Source of the DNA: Neobacillus rhizophilus
GTDB lineage: Bacteria; Bacillota; Bacilli; Bacillales; Cytobacillaceae
Reading direction: 5' to 3'
Assembly (NCBI RefSeq): GCF_018343535.1
Contig: NZ_JAGYPF010000004.1
Location: 455,666 to 519,665, forward strand
Length of the DNA: 64,000 nt
Translations under genes and position numbers: made by a program
Notes under the pieces: model-generated
The model's database searches: none
What the model saw: only the letters and a program-made list of their open reading frames with translations
What the model was told of the DNA's origin: nothing
Shown here: positions 1-7,263 of the stretch, in pieces
How positions within the stretch are numbered: position 1 is the first letter of the stretch
How the letters are laid out: each line of letters opens with the position of its first letter

Positions 1-178
1 TGACCGCTTTTATCGAGGTGATAAAGCGAGGACTAGAAAATATGAAGGTACAGGTCTTGGACTTTCCATTGCCAAGTGGATTATTGAATTACATGGCGGG
101 AAAATCCGTGCAACGAGTGAAATGGGAATGGGGACGCAAATTATTATGCATGTCCCTCTTAACAAACGGCATATCTGA
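1..178 (+). CDS. Sensor histidine kinase, C-terminal end (partial)
   Basis: The open frame runs in from the window edge (first full codon at base 2) and ends at TGA 176-178, leaving 58 residues. They match the end of a HATPase_c domain: DRFYRGD near the start, the G2 box GTGLGLSIAKWIIELHGG, then a GTQIIMHVPL strand. This is the ATP-binding lobe of a two-component sensor kinase, which phosphorylates a response regulator after autophosphorylation. Sensor domain, His box and partner regulator lie outside the window, so the signal is unknown. A longer start-to-stop frame at 18-212 is only a shifted reading of the same DNA. Confidence 0.85.
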   Translation, partial: DRFYRGDKARTRKYEGTGLGLSIAKWIIELHGGKIRATSEMGMGTQIIMHVPLNKRHI

Positions 179-278
179 ACTCACTGTTCCCGTCGGAAGA
201 ACGAATAAATGATGGTTCTTTAAGGAAAAGTATAATAAAAAAATTAGTACAAACTTTTTTCCTTATATATGTAGAAAA

Positions 279-304
279 ATAGAAGCGCTTATCGACGCTT
301 CTAT
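279..304. terminator. Terminator hairpin shared by kinase and yjcZ-like gene
   Basis: A 9-bp perfect stem (ATAGAAGCG / CGCTTCTAT) with an 8-base loop. Read on the minus strand it is followed by a T-rich run, so it best serves the YjcZ-like gene; it also lies just past the kinase gene in the convergent gap. Confidence 0.6.
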
Positions 305-339
305 CCTTAAAATGAGTCGTTACAATTTTGATTCTAAGC

Positions 340-438
340 TTAGTACCCTCTCATAAACTGTGTACCAACGATAATCAATAGGACGAAAAGTACTACGATT
401 AAAGCAAAAGATGTGCCCATTCCATGTCCGTCAGACAT
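340..438 (-). CDS. YjcZ-family sporulation protein, 32 aa
   Basis: A tiny 32-residue protein starting MSDGHGMGTSF, followed by one hydrophobic helix (ALIVVLFVLLIIVG) and a short TQFMRGY tail. This is the classic layout of the YjcZ / SscA-like spore membrane peptides of Bacillus: a Gly-rich N-terminus plus a single transmembrane segment. The ATG is preceded by a strong AGGAGGTG site at good spacing, and a hairpin follows the stop. Family members are made during sporulation; that is family knowledge, and no sporulation promoter was identified here. It is too short for normal ORF calling, but start, ribosome site and composition agree. Confidence 0.85.
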   Translation of the reverse strand: MSDGHGMGTSFALIVVLFVLLIIVGTQFMRGY

Positions 439-619
439 AAATGTATCACCTCCTTTTATCTAAGGGATAGTACATGCTATGCTGAAACGAGTATGAGTGA
501 AATGGACAAGCATGGAATTATACTGACATAATAATATTTTTGTGGATTAATTCGAAACAACAAAAGATAGGATAAAACCTCTCACACGCTTCATAATAAA
601 CCTTGAGGATGTGAAACGA

Positions 620-1051
620 ATGGACAAAGAAGAGGTAGTCATTGAGGAATTAAACACATTATTAAGAGGAACCTATATGGGAATTCACGCTTTTGAACAT
701 CATATCCAAAAGCTGGAGGAAACAGCCATAAAGCAGAAGTTTCAGTCCCTGCAGCAAGAGGCGAAGCAATCGACCAAAGTTCTCGCCGAACGGATTCAAA
801 ATTTACACGGAGTTCCCGCAGATAGTGAAGGAGTCTCAGGCAAGCTGAAAACCTACATGCATAAGATGATGGTCCCCAATGAAACAGAGGGGATCATCCA
901 GGATGCTTTAAAGGGAATGGAGCAATATGGCGTTGAGTATTCAGAAGAACTCGTAAAGGGAGACCTGGACCCCGAAAGCAAACGCATCGTCGAAGAAGTG
1001 ATCAATACAAACCGCAGGATTGCACAGGAGTTACGAGAATTGCTGCATTAA
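620..1051 (+). CDS. Ferritin-like four-helix protein (DUF2383/PA2169-type)
   Basis: A 143-residue all-helical protein with an EELNTLLRGTYMGIHAFEHH opening, regularly spaced Glu/His and a long charged C-terminal helix. This fits the DUF2383 (PA2169-like) four-helix bundles related to ferritin-like proteins; biochemical role unknown. I start it at ATG 620, 11 bases after GAGG at 605-608; GTG 611 would sit almost inside that site. It stands alone, followed by the TTCGGACAA repeats and a terminator near 1282-1320. Soluble, with no signal peptide. Confidence 0.65.
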   Translation: MDKEEVVIEELNTLLRGTYMGIHAFEHHIQKLEETAIKQKFQSLQQEAKQSTKVLAERIQNLHGVPADSEGVSGKLKTYMHKMMVPNETEGIIQDALKGMEQYGVEYSEELVKGDLDPESKRIVEEVINTNRRIAQELRELLH

Positions 1052-1094
1052 GTGATGCATGGGGACGGTTCTTATGCATCACTTTTCAACCACC

Positions 1095-1238
1095 TTCGGA
1101 CAAAACTGGTGTAATATCCAGAGGAATTGTCCGAACGAAGGGTAGCTTCGGACAAATCTGCTGAAAAAACTAGGGAACTGTCCGAACGAGGGGTATTTTC
1201 GGACAAAAACGGTTAAAAACAAAGAGGAATTGTCCGAA
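1095..1238. repeat. Three inverted-repeat units, TTCGGACAA...TTGTCCGAA
   Basis: Three successive units (1095-1135, 1147-1186, 1198-1238), each about 41 bases, open with TTCGGACAA and close with its reverse complement around a variable 22-25 base middle that ends in AGGAA or GGGAA. Each could fold as a hairpin. They lie in the 3' region of the gene ending at 1051 and just before a terminator hairpin. Non-coding as far as I can see. Confidence 0.8.
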
Positions 1239-1281
1239 AAAGGTTAACAAAAAACAACAAAAACCCCCGATTGTACAAACG

Positions 1282-1320
1282 AAGGACTGCCTTATACAAA
1301 TCAAAAGGCAGGCCTTTTTA
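1282..1320 (+). terminator. Rho-independent terminator
   Basis: Imperfect stem AAGGACTGCCTT / AAGGCAGGCCTT around a short A-rich loop, followed by TTTTTA. It closes the transcript of the ferritin-like gene, including the three inverted-repeat units. Confidence 0.55.
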
Positions 1321-1454
1321 ATTAAAAAAATAAAGGAGACGATTGTAATGAATAATTAAAAGCGTCAAATGGCTCTAGGGGGTGTTTTTTATGATCCCGG
1401 GCCATCATGTTGCTTCTTTGTTGCATATTAATAGAAGCATTTTAATTATCATTG

Positions 1455-1602
1455 ACTAGAAAATATGTAATCTTTCATTTTCCCAAATGTATATAATGAC
1501 CAGTTTTCGAGACGAGATTAGTAAACAAATAACCATGAGGAACAAATCAAAATAGAACTGTATCCCGATTATTGTTGTGTTAATGATTAGGGTGCAGTGT
1601 TA
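1455..1602 (+). pseudogene. 3' remnant of a paralogue of the 14612-14986 gene
   Basis: Bases 1455-1496 read TRKYVIFHFPKCI-stop, almost identical to the C-terminus (TRKFVIFHFPKGI-stop) of the intact gene at 14612-14986. DNA similarity continues past the stop (the CCAGTTT... segment and a diverged 'gtgcag' segment), so this is a decayed copy of that gene's 3' end and downstream flank. No start, ribosome site or N-terminal part is present. What remains codes for nothing plausible. Confidence 0.65.
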
Positions 1603-1640
1603 AGCCGCCTTCGCTTTTTTAATCTGCAGTTTGCAGACCG
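1602..1640 (+). repeat. Copy of a 'GCCTTCGCTTTTTT...CAGTTTGCAG' terminator tail
   Basis: The string GCCTTCGCTTTTTT followed within a few bases by CAGTTTGCAGACCGT recurs at 5749-5786 and, without the ACCGT end, at 17758-17790. At the other two places the first part is the right arm of a terminator; here the left arm is lost. It marks a shared 3'-flank sequence spread with gene copies. Confidence 0.6.
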
Positions 1641-1778
1641 TACAATAAGATACAAATAAATTTAACAAATTTCCCCATAACCTGTTAAAATGAAAACATA
1701 TACTACTAGTGAAACTCAAATGATGTTAACCCGGTGGATTGCCCAAGGAAAATGTGAAGGTGATAGGGGAGATATATA

Positions 1779-1934
1779 TTGAAAAAGAGGTCAAGGTTGC
1801 GCAGACGTATTCGGGAATGGCTAAATAAAAGACGAGTGCGGAAAGAAGAAAACCCGCTCCCTAGTTTTTCAAACCGTAGTATAAATGACCGTCAGCAGCA
1901 ATTAAATAAGCCGGAAGAATTGTCTAATGATTAA
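1779..1934 (+). CDS. Small basic protein, 51 aa, unknown
   Basis: A TTG-started frame with a good GGGGAG ribosome site eight bases upstream and a TGTTAAAAT (extended -10-like) element about 90 bases before. The first 22 residues hold many Arg/Lys (MKKRSRLRRRIREWLNKRRV), followed by a polar Asn/Gln-rich tail. No transmembrane segment or known domain is recognised. A strong perfect hairpin follows at 1990-2019. The highly basic N-terminus could bind nucleic acid or be a remnant; function is not assigned. Confidence 0.5.
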   Translation: MKKRSRLRRRIREWLNKRRVRKEENPLPSFSNRSINDRQQQLNKPEELSND

Positions 1935-1989
1935 CCAACTAACCTAAGGAAATGGCGGATATCAGCTCTAAATAAAATAGGTCCAAACA

Positions 1990-2019
1990 AAAATGACGTG
2001 TGCTAATACACGTCATTTT
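1990..2019. terminator. Perfect 12-bp hairpin terminator
   Basis: AAAATGACGTGT / ACACGTCATTTT around a 6-base loop; AT-rich ends give a T tract on either strand. It follows the 51-aa gene. Confidence 0.7.
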
Positions 2020-2170
2020 GAGTTCTATTAAGAAATCATGAATGAAAAATTAAAAAGGTAAAGTGTATCCTCCACCCATTGGTTTGACATTAAATTTGAC
2101 CTAATAAAAACATGAACTTCTTTTCATAAAAAACATTTTTTTGATGAAATTTACCATCCTCCAAAAACAA

Positions 2171-2383
2171 CTAAATAAACATCATGCCGCCGCACATCAT
2201 GCCGCCACACATCATGCCGCCACACAACATGCCGCCGCACATCATGCCGCCGCACATCATGCCGCCGCAAGGCATACCGACAAATATTCGCGGGTCCTGA
2301 CTCCGAGGATCCATAGGTATTAACGGACCAACGTGGAAATTACCCATTCCCAAAGTTTGAAGTTCATTATGAAAATTGAACAT
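2171..2383 (-). CDS. Cys-Gly-Gly-Met-Met repeat protein, 70 aa
   Basis: The N-terminal half is ordinary (MFNFHNELQTLGMGNF, then a Pro/Asp-rich stretch); the C-terminal half is six tandem CGGMM pentapeptides (the third is CGGML). The ATG has an excellent AGAGGAGGT site eight bases upstream, which is why I take this strand over the opposite His/Ala-rich reading that has no ribosome site. Six Cys and more than a dozen Met would suit soft-metal binding, or a cross-linked spore-surface protein; both are inference. I do not recognise a named family. Repeat copy number is likely to vary between strains. Confidence 0.65.
   Translation of the reverse strand: MFNFHNELQTLGMGNFHVGPLIPMDPRSQDPRIFVGMPCGGMMCGGMMCGGMLCGGMMCGGMMCGGMMFI
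2180..2269. repeat. Six 15-bp tandem repeats inside the CGGMM gene
   Basis: Unit CATCATGCCGCCGCA or a close variant, six times without gaps; one unit has CAACATG, giving the Leu variant. They keep the reading frame of the minus-strand gene. Confidence 0.9.
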
Positions 2384-2718
2384 TTTTACCTCCTCTGTAT
2401 ATTTAATAATTAGGTTTTACTGACACTTAACAAGAGATTTGAATGAAGAAATTATGTCAGCAATGTGTTATTAAGAGATACTACGTGTACTCTCTTCAAC
2501 AAAATATGATTACAATTAGGTGTTTGTTACTAGTTAAAAAGCCTATTTCATGGTAAAAGTATCATAAAATGTTGTGTCTGGAAGCAACGATGGCGGCTAA
2601 TTTTATTTAACTTGTTTTATTTCTTAACGAAGGAAACTTGTCAACTTTATCCTTGGAGTTCATATGAACAAGAATAAATAAGAATGTATTTAGGACAAGA
2701 AATTAGGGGAGAAAAAAT
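2384..2718. other. Intergenic stretch, no gene seen
   Basis: AT-rich spacer between divergent small genes. It contains a weak imperfect hairpin (AAGAGATAC / GTACTCTCTT, about 2473-2496). No convincing frame or recognised regulatory element. Confidence 0.4.
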
Positions 2719-3063
2719 ATGATAAATTATAACAATCGTACATTTGTATCAATTGATAATACTGCTAACGGCGAAGTATCTTCAAAAACAACTTTTAGAT
2801 ATAAGCAAGAAGGGAAAATTATCTCAGCATCGTACAGTGGAGGAGAAATCGTCAAAGGATTACTAATTGGTATTGTTAATGAAGATGGTTGTTTAGAGTT
2901 TAGGTATAATCACATTAATATAAAAAATGAAATTAGAGGAGGAGAATGTTTTTCAACTCCTGAAATCCTGGCTAATGGGCGAATTAGGCTATTTGAGAAA
3001 TGTAAATGGCTTGATGTTGAAAAAACTGTTGGAAATTCAATTATTGAGGAAGTTGTAATATAA
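2719..3063 (+). CDS. Small conserved protein (often labelled N-acetylglutamate synthase)
   Basis: 114 residues beginning MINYNNRTFVSIDNTANGEV with alternating short strands (FRYKQEGKIISASYSGGEI, GLLIGIVNEDGCLEFRYNHI), suggesting a small beta-barrel. Proteins with this opening are common in Bacillus and are frequently labelled 'N-acetylglutamate synthase', but no GNAT acetyl-CoA motif is visible, so I regard that name as doubtful. ATG preceded by AGGGGAG seven bases upstream. Single gene with its own terminator near 3088-3121. Cytoplasmic; function unknown. Confidence 0.7.
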   Translation: MINYNNRTFVSIDNTANGEVSSKTTFRYKQEGKIISASYSGGEIVKGLLIGIVNEDGCLEFRYNHINIKNEIRGGECFSTPEILANGRIRLFEKCKWLDVEKTVGNSIIEEVVI

Positions 3064-3087
3064 ATTCAATAGTTATTATTAAACAGA

Positions 3088-3121
3088 CGGGGCGATTGTT
3101 CAATAAGGGCAGTCGCTTTTT
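3088..3121 (+). terminator. Terminator hairpin
   Basis: GGCGATTG paired with CAGTCGC (one G-U pair) followed by TTTTT, right after the 114-aa gene. Confidence 0.55.
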
Positions 3122-3282
3122 CACTAACGGAGCAATTTAATTTAAGTGTAATTATTCACAATCTGTATTTTTAAATGTCCTTTTCCTCCACACAAAAAGA
3201 ATCACACCAGATGAAAAAGGAGAATGAATTCATTATGAAATCATCCCCTTATAGTTTGAAAATGCTATAGTGATATTACTCC

Positions 3283-3681
3283 TCAATTACTAGCTAAACG
3301 TTTTTCAAAATCCGCCTTAAACAACAGAATAGCATCAATATTTATAGCAAAATCGTGGTCACTGATATTAAAATTAGTTAAAAACTCGTCAGACCTCTCA
3401 CGAACCATAATTGTCGGACGGATATTGTCCCCAATAGTGTCCTGAGTTACACCACTTCCATAAATATACCAGTTAGTTTCAGTAGGCTTATTTGCTGCAT
3501 TTTTAGATAAGTCATTTTTTATGATTTCACATAAATTATCCATAAAATCTTCATTAAGATTAATGTTTTTTCCATATTCACCATCAACAGTTATATCAGC
3601 ATCTCCATACCAAATATTCCTGCTTGTTCGCTTTCCATCATTTGAAGTGTAAGTTTCATCAAACAAAATCTTCATTTTCAT
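3283..3681 (-). CDS. Unknown cytoplasmic protein, 132 aa
   Basis: I start at ATG 3681 (MKMKILFDETYTSNDG) behind a GGGGTGG ribosome-like site; the 53 extra upstream codons read as a low-quality extension. The protein is acidic and mixed alpha/beta with no signal peptide or membrane helix. Features include a DITVDGEYGKNINLNEDF segment and a conserved-looking WYIYGSGVTQDTIG stretch. No family recognised. It sits alone between unrelated genes, with no obvious partner. Confidence 0.55.
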   Translation of the reverse strand: MKMKILFDETYTSNDGKRTSRNIWYGDADITVDGEYGKNINLNEDFMDNLCEIIKNDLSKNAANKPTETNWYIYGSGVTQDTIGDNIRPTIMVRERSDEFLTNFNISDHDFAINIDAILLFKADFEKRLASN

Positions 3682-4008
3682 TACCACCCCGTTAAAATAC
3701 AATTTCTTCACAATTATACACCAATTAGAAATTGTTAAATAGCTTGCTGTTAGTCTCACTAAACTTGTAAGAGTTAGGCAAGCTAACTTCATAGTAAGGT
3801 TCCTCCTAAAGTTGTGAGTTGGAGTGGTGTCTATACTCATATCTTACTGAGTAGCCCTATTTTTTCAAAATCGAAAAATAACGATCTACAGGAATGCTAA
3901 AGGGGTTAGTTTAAAAACAGGACATTCAATATACTATGTAGAACATAATATGATGACGTTGTATAAATATTTAGAAAAAACAGTATATAAAAATTAGGAG
4001 TGTCGGTT

Positions 4009-4503
4009 ATGGTTCATGCAAAAGATGTTTTATCGGATCAGTTGTTGGCAAATGCTAATGATCCTAGTTGGTACATACCATTTTCAGATTCAGTAGAAAG
4101 ATTGTCTGAGGAACATGCATTTTGGAAGCCAAACGAAGAAAGTAATAGTATTGCTGAAATTGTGCAGCATCTACTATATTGGAATCAAACATGGCAAACA
4201 AGGTACCAAAAATCTCACGTTGATGCTGTGCTTCCCATAGGAAATAATAATAACAGCTTTATTATTCCTGAAAATCATACTTTTGCTAACTTAAAAGAAC
4301 AACTATTAGAGGTGCTTTTACATTGGCAAGAGTTATTAACTGAAGAAAAAGTTGAGAGTGATGTTAATGGTTTTCCTGGAAACGTGAAATGGTGGGCAAT
4401 AATCGGAAATGTGTCAACTCATAACGCATATCACATTGGTCAGATCATTTATATCCGGAAGTTGCAAAATAGCTGGAAAATAGATGCAGGAGAAGATGAA
4501 TAA
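4009..4503 (+). CDS. DinB-family metal-binding protein
   Basis: 164 residues forming the DinB/YfiT-type four-helix bundle: an early helix with IVQHLLYWNQTW (first metal His) and a late helix THNAYHIGQIIYIRKLQ with the paired His that complete the metal site. The family includes thiol-dependent S-transferases and damage-inducible proteins; the substrate here is unknown. ATG 4009 is chosen because TTAGGAG lies eight bases upstream; GTG 4000 overlaps that site. A paralogue at 30093-30590 shares the HxxYHxGQI...RKLQ.SW ending. No operon partner. Confidence 0.8.
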   Translation: MVHAKDVLSDQLLANANDPSWYIPFSDSVERLSEEHAFWKPNEESNSIAEIVQHLLYWNQTWQTRYQKSHVDAVLPIGNNNNSFIIPENHTFANLKEQLLEVLLHWQELLTEEKVESDVNGFPGNVKWWAIIGNVSTHNAYHIGQIIYIRKLQNSWKIDAGEDE

Positions 4504-4780
4504 ATAAAAGTTGCACTAGCACCTACTTGAACTTAAGGGTGCAAGAGTTGAAGATCTAGGCTGTCATTATGGCGGCTTATCTTATTGTGCTAACGGGTGC
4601 TTGAGTTTAACAACGGAGGTAGCTGAAGCACCTCCATTTCTTATTGAACAAAAGAGCAGGTTTGTTTTAGGTGAATAAACAATTTTTTAAATAAATAAGA
4701 GTGCGGCGGACCACTCAACATAATCACTCTTGAGATTTAAAAAAATCCTTTTTTTATCGCTCTCCTATTGCTATATTGAC

Positions 4781-5149
4781 TTATCTTTCTACCAATTCTA
4801 GCTTCTCACCATTCGGACCTTGGAAAAAGGCGATTTTAACTGTATCATTTAAAATGCTTCGAGGTTCTTCATCTACTAATTTGACGCCTGCTTCTTTAAG
4901 GCGTACGAGTTCAGCTTCAATGTTTTCAACAGTAAAGGCCAAGTGGTTCACGATTCCTTCGTTTTCCACCTTGCCGCCGTAGACAAGTTCAATCTCTACA
5001 CTCTTCTGCTCTGGAAAAAATAAAAAGGCAAGCTCAACAGTGTCATTTAACCACTCTCTATTTCTTAATTCTAAACCGAGGATGTTTTGATAGAACGCTA
5101 AAGACTCGTCCATGTCATTGACCATAATTCCCACATGTTCCATTTTCAC
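4781..5149 (-). CDS. VOC-family (glyoxalase-like) protein
   Basis: 122 residues with the vicinal-oxygen-chelate fold pattern: MEHVGIMVNDMDESLAFYQNILG (first beta-alpha-beta with His), VEIELVYGG, then VNHLAFTVENIEAELVRLKE and the end GPNGEKLELVE. The two half-modules and the metal-ligand positions (H, E, H, E) resemble lactoylglutathione lyase/glyoxalase I relatives, but the reaction cannot be named from sequence alone. GTG start with AGGAGG eight bases upstream. Single gene. Confidence 0.8.
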   Translation of the reverse strand: MKMEHVGIMVNDMDESLAFYQNILGLELRNREWLNDTVELAFLFFPEQKSVEIELVYGGKVENEGIVNHLAFTVENIEAELVRLKEAGVKLVDEEPRSILNDTVKIAFFQGPNGEKLELVER

Positions 5150-5401
5150 AATGCATTCCTCCTAACGGAAATAGTATGTATCGTACTTTTATAAAATAGT
5201 CTTTATTTGACAGTACCAATAGTGAAAAATGTAATTTTTATATGTAGGAAATTTCTTTTTCAAGTAATGGGGAGGATCGTTTAATAAGAAATGATGCTGT
5301 ACACCAGTCTTCTCTTGATTATTCAACAAATAGGGATTGGTCGTTGATGTTGGGGGAAAACTATCCCCGTCTGTGGGCAGGCGAGGACGGTTTTTGTTTT
5401 T
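5150..5401. other. Intergenic spacer with terminator-like hairpin
   Basis: Mostly featureless. Near 5351-5400 two G/C blocks can pair (GGGGG..CCCC and CCGTC..GACGG) ahead of TTTTTGTTTTTTT, a plus-strand terminator signal without an evident upstream plus gene. Confidence 0.35.
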
Positions 5402-5600
5402 TTAAACCTCGGGATCTATGTACTTTACAATTTGCTCGCAAATTTTATGAGTAAGCAGGAAATCCTCAATAGAGGGTTTGGGCTGCCCAGCGAGCAAAAT
5501 AAAAGTGTCCCTCCGGTAAAAATAAGCCACTTATTTTGCCCGTGCAACCCAAGAAAAGAAGACCACTCTAGCTTCTTTGTATGTATTTTTCAGTAGTCTC
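5402..5600. other. Possible structured RNA or element remnant
   Basis: This gene-free stretch has nested complementarity. TTTGGG (about 5477) can pair with CCCAAG (about 5549). Inside that, GCAAAATAA..GTG can pair with CACTTATTTTGC around a loop that contains TCCCTCCGG. A further hairpin is AAGAAG..CTTCTT. It precedes a decayed gene start. It may be a structured RNA, a leader, or a remnant of an intron or IS-linked RNA. I cannot assign it to a known class, and no coding frame is seen. Confidence 0.3.
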
Positions 5601-5620
5601 GCACGGTTCTCATGCCTCAT

Positions 5621-5720
5621 TTAAAGGCAGGTGTTTCTCATGAGAAAATGGGTTTAGATAGTACTATTGTATTAATCTTATTTGGAAATGGGGATTTGAT
5701 TGGTGTTTTCCTTAGTATTA
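5621..5720 (+). pseudogene. 5' remnant of a paralogue of the 14612-14986 gene
   Basis: The run AAAGGCAGGTGTTTCTCATGAGAAAATGGG, followed by a nearly exact 'ctattgtattaat.ttatttgga' match, mirrors the ribosome site, ATG and first 20 codons of the intact membrane-anchored gene at 14612. Here the frame is interrupted within the first codons (MRKWV then stop). Only the N-terminal part survives, directly joined to a terminator also found after other genes. It is a deletion-plus-point-mutation fossil. Confidence 0.7.
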
Positions 5721-5728
5721 AGTATAAG

Positions 5729-5764
5729 CGAAGGCGGTCCAACCAAGCTGCCTTCGCTTTTTTT
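5729..5764 (+). terminator. Rho-independent terminator
   Basis: AGCGAAGGC / GCCTTCGCT perfect stem followed by seven T. It belongs to the decayed gene just upstream; the same right arm recurs at 1602 and 17758. Confidence 0.75.
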
Positions 5765-5809
5765 CTATTCAGTTTGCAGACCGTCGAAGAAATTTGTTGT
5801 CTATTATTC

Positions 5810-6025
5810 TTAAGTATCTTGGTCACTTTTATATTCTAAAATGTCTCCAGGCTGGCATTCTAATGCTTTGCAAATAGCCTCTAAAGTGGAAAAACGAATC
5901 GCCTTGGCCTTTCCATTTTTCAAGATAGAAAGGTTTGCCATCGTAATTCCGACCCTCTCCGAAAGCTCCGTTACGCTCATTTTCCTTTTAGCCAGCATCA
6001 CATCAATATTAATTATGATCGACAT
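5810..6025 (-). CDS. XRE/Cro-type HTH regulator, 71 aa
   Basis: A minimal helix-turn-helix protein: MSIIINIDVMLAKRKMSVTEL, then SERVGITMANLSILKNGK (the two DNA-contact helices) and LEAICKALECQPGDILEY, the typical end of YozG/YvaO-like small XRE repressors. ATG 6025 follows GAGGTG by seven bases. It is the last gene of a run with two DUF2975 membrane proteins transcribed the same way 10 bases upstream. In related genomes such HTH genes accompany DUF2975 genes and likely control them; that is inference here. Confidence 0.85.
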   Translation of the reverse strand: MSIIINIDVMLAKRKMSVTELSERVGITMANLSILKNGKAKAIRFSTLEAICKALECQPGDILEYKSDQDT

Positions 6026-6035
6026 GGTTTTCACC

Positions 6036-6524
6036 TCACACTATTAGATCATTTTCAGATTTTATATCAACCACTACTTTTACAAGTTTTTGGAGGACGC
6101 CAACAAAGGTTGCGATTATGCTTGAAGCAAAAGTGAGCATAAATCCCAAGCTTATAATACCAGTTATGTCTTCACCTGTACCTGCACTCAAAATAACTAC
6201 AGAAATTATTCCAGCTCCAATAAATGCGATGATGGTAATAGTACAGCGTTTGATTACCTTCAATGCCCTTAATGATAATTCCGTGAAAGCATTGTTTTTA
6301 TCAATGTAAACTAAAAGTTTAAATGCTTGATACAACGCGATGAAAAAGGGCGTAGAGAATAAATAAGCAGCTAGTAAAAAGGGATATTGCAAGTAAGCAG
6401 TCTCTGGATGCGCTTCTGCATCTCTACTGGCTATCTCAGGCAGCAAAAATATACACAAACCAAGTACCACCATTCCGATCAGAATAATAACTCCCTTTAG
6501 GAAAAAAGTTGCCCATCGGTTCAT
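6036..6524 (-). CDS. DUF2975 membrane protein (copy 2)
   Basis: 162 residues with four hydrophobic segments: VIILIGMVVLGLCIFLLP, a middle LLAAYLFSTPFFIALY, an ITIIAFIGAGIISVVIL segment and a late LGFMLTFASSIIATF. The middle motif LYQAFKLLVYIDKNNAFTELSLRALK is the DUF2975 hallmark, and the C-terminus is DIKSENDLIV. ATG 6524 follows GAGGTG at six bases. It is a tandem paralogue of the gene at 6559-7041 (same ending, same central motif) and is followed by a small XRE regulator 10 bases on. Function of the family is unknown; the membrane plus HTH pairing suggests sensing or immunity-type control (inference). Confidence 0.8.
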   Translation of the reverse strand: MNRWATFFLKGVIILIGMVVLGLCIFLLPEIASRDAEAHPETAYLQYPFLLAAYLFSTPFFIALYQAFKLLVYIDKNNAFTELSLRALKVIKRCTITIIAFIGAGIISVVILSAGTGEDITGIISLGFMLTFASSIIATFVGVLQKLVKVVVDIKSENDLIV

Positions 6525-6558
6525 AAAAAACACCTCACAAATGAATTGTAATACAAAC

Positions 6559-7041
6559 CTAGACCGTTAAGTCATTTTCAGATTTGATATCAATCGCTTC
6601 TTTTAACAGTTTTTGAAGAACAGCTGCAAAGACAGCGATCACCATGGAAGCAAAAGGTACAACCATTCCGACAAAGATGACACCAGGGGCGTCGTCTTTC
6701 TCCGCAAAGAGATAGAAGAGCGGCAAGACTAGCACATGTAAACAACTGATGGTTATGGCACAGTATTTGATATTCTTTAATGCCTTTACAGATAATTCGG
6801 AGAAAGCAATATTTTTGTCAATATAGCGTAATAGTTTGAAAGCCTGATACAAAGCAAAGTAAAAAGGGATCGCAGATGCGTAAAAAACGATGGAGACGAG
6901 ATATTTTATAGAAGCAAACCCTGGAAGCAATTTTGTAGCAAGTTTCCCTAACTCAGGAACCAAAAATATGCACAAAGCAAGAACTGGGATTCCAATAAGA
7001 ATAACAGCTATCTTTAAGAAGAGTGTTGATACCTGTTTCAT
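6559..7041 (-). CDS. DUF2975 membrane protein (copy 1)
   Basis: 160 residues, four predicted membrane helices (IAVILIGIPVLALCIFLVP; YLVSIVFYASAIPFYFALY; TISCLHVLVLPLFYLF; VIFVGMVVPFASMVIAVFAAVL), the LYQAFKLLRYIDKNIAFSELS motif and DIKSENDLTV end. ATG 7041 has GAGGTG upstream. It is the first gene of the three-gene minus-strand unit with a second DUF2975 gene and an XRE regulator. The two paralogues differ mostly in the extracytoplasmic loops, as expected after an old duplication. Confidence 0.8.
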   Translation of the reverse strand: MKQVSTLFLKIAVILIGIPVLALCIFLVPELGKLATKLLPGFASIKYLVSIVFYASAIPFYFALYQAFKLLRYIDKNIAFSELSVKALKNIKYCAITISCLHVLVLPLFYLFAEKDDAPGVIFVGMVVPFASMVIAVFAAVLQKLLKEAIDIKSENDLTV

Positions 7042-7263
7042 AAACAGCACCTCACATATTTATTGTTAATGTGAATGTAACATGAAATTTATTGATTATC
7101 AATAAATTTTTATTTTTTATTATGATATTTTTGCTGTTATAAATACATAGTTTTTAAAGCTTGCTCCAATATTTTCTTAGTATCATCATGATATTTATAG
7201 AATTAGCATTTTTTGGAATATAATAGTATTGTTTGAAACTATTTAGATTTTGGAGAAATAACG

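Noticed and set aside
1391..1459. 22-codon frame after a GGGGGTG string
   Set aside because: Too short, no conserved feature, and it overlaps the decayed gene remnant at 1455.
2141..2323. Plus-strand His/Ala-rich repeat frame opposite the CGGMM gene
   Set aside because: No ribosome site; the repeat is read better on the minus strand, where start, site and composition are good. It is a by-product of the 15-bp repeat.
5402..5620. Group II intron or IS200/IS605-type RNA end
   Set aside because: A 'cgcacggttct' phrase and hairpins are suggestive, but there is no reverse transcriptase, transposase or recognised domain V.
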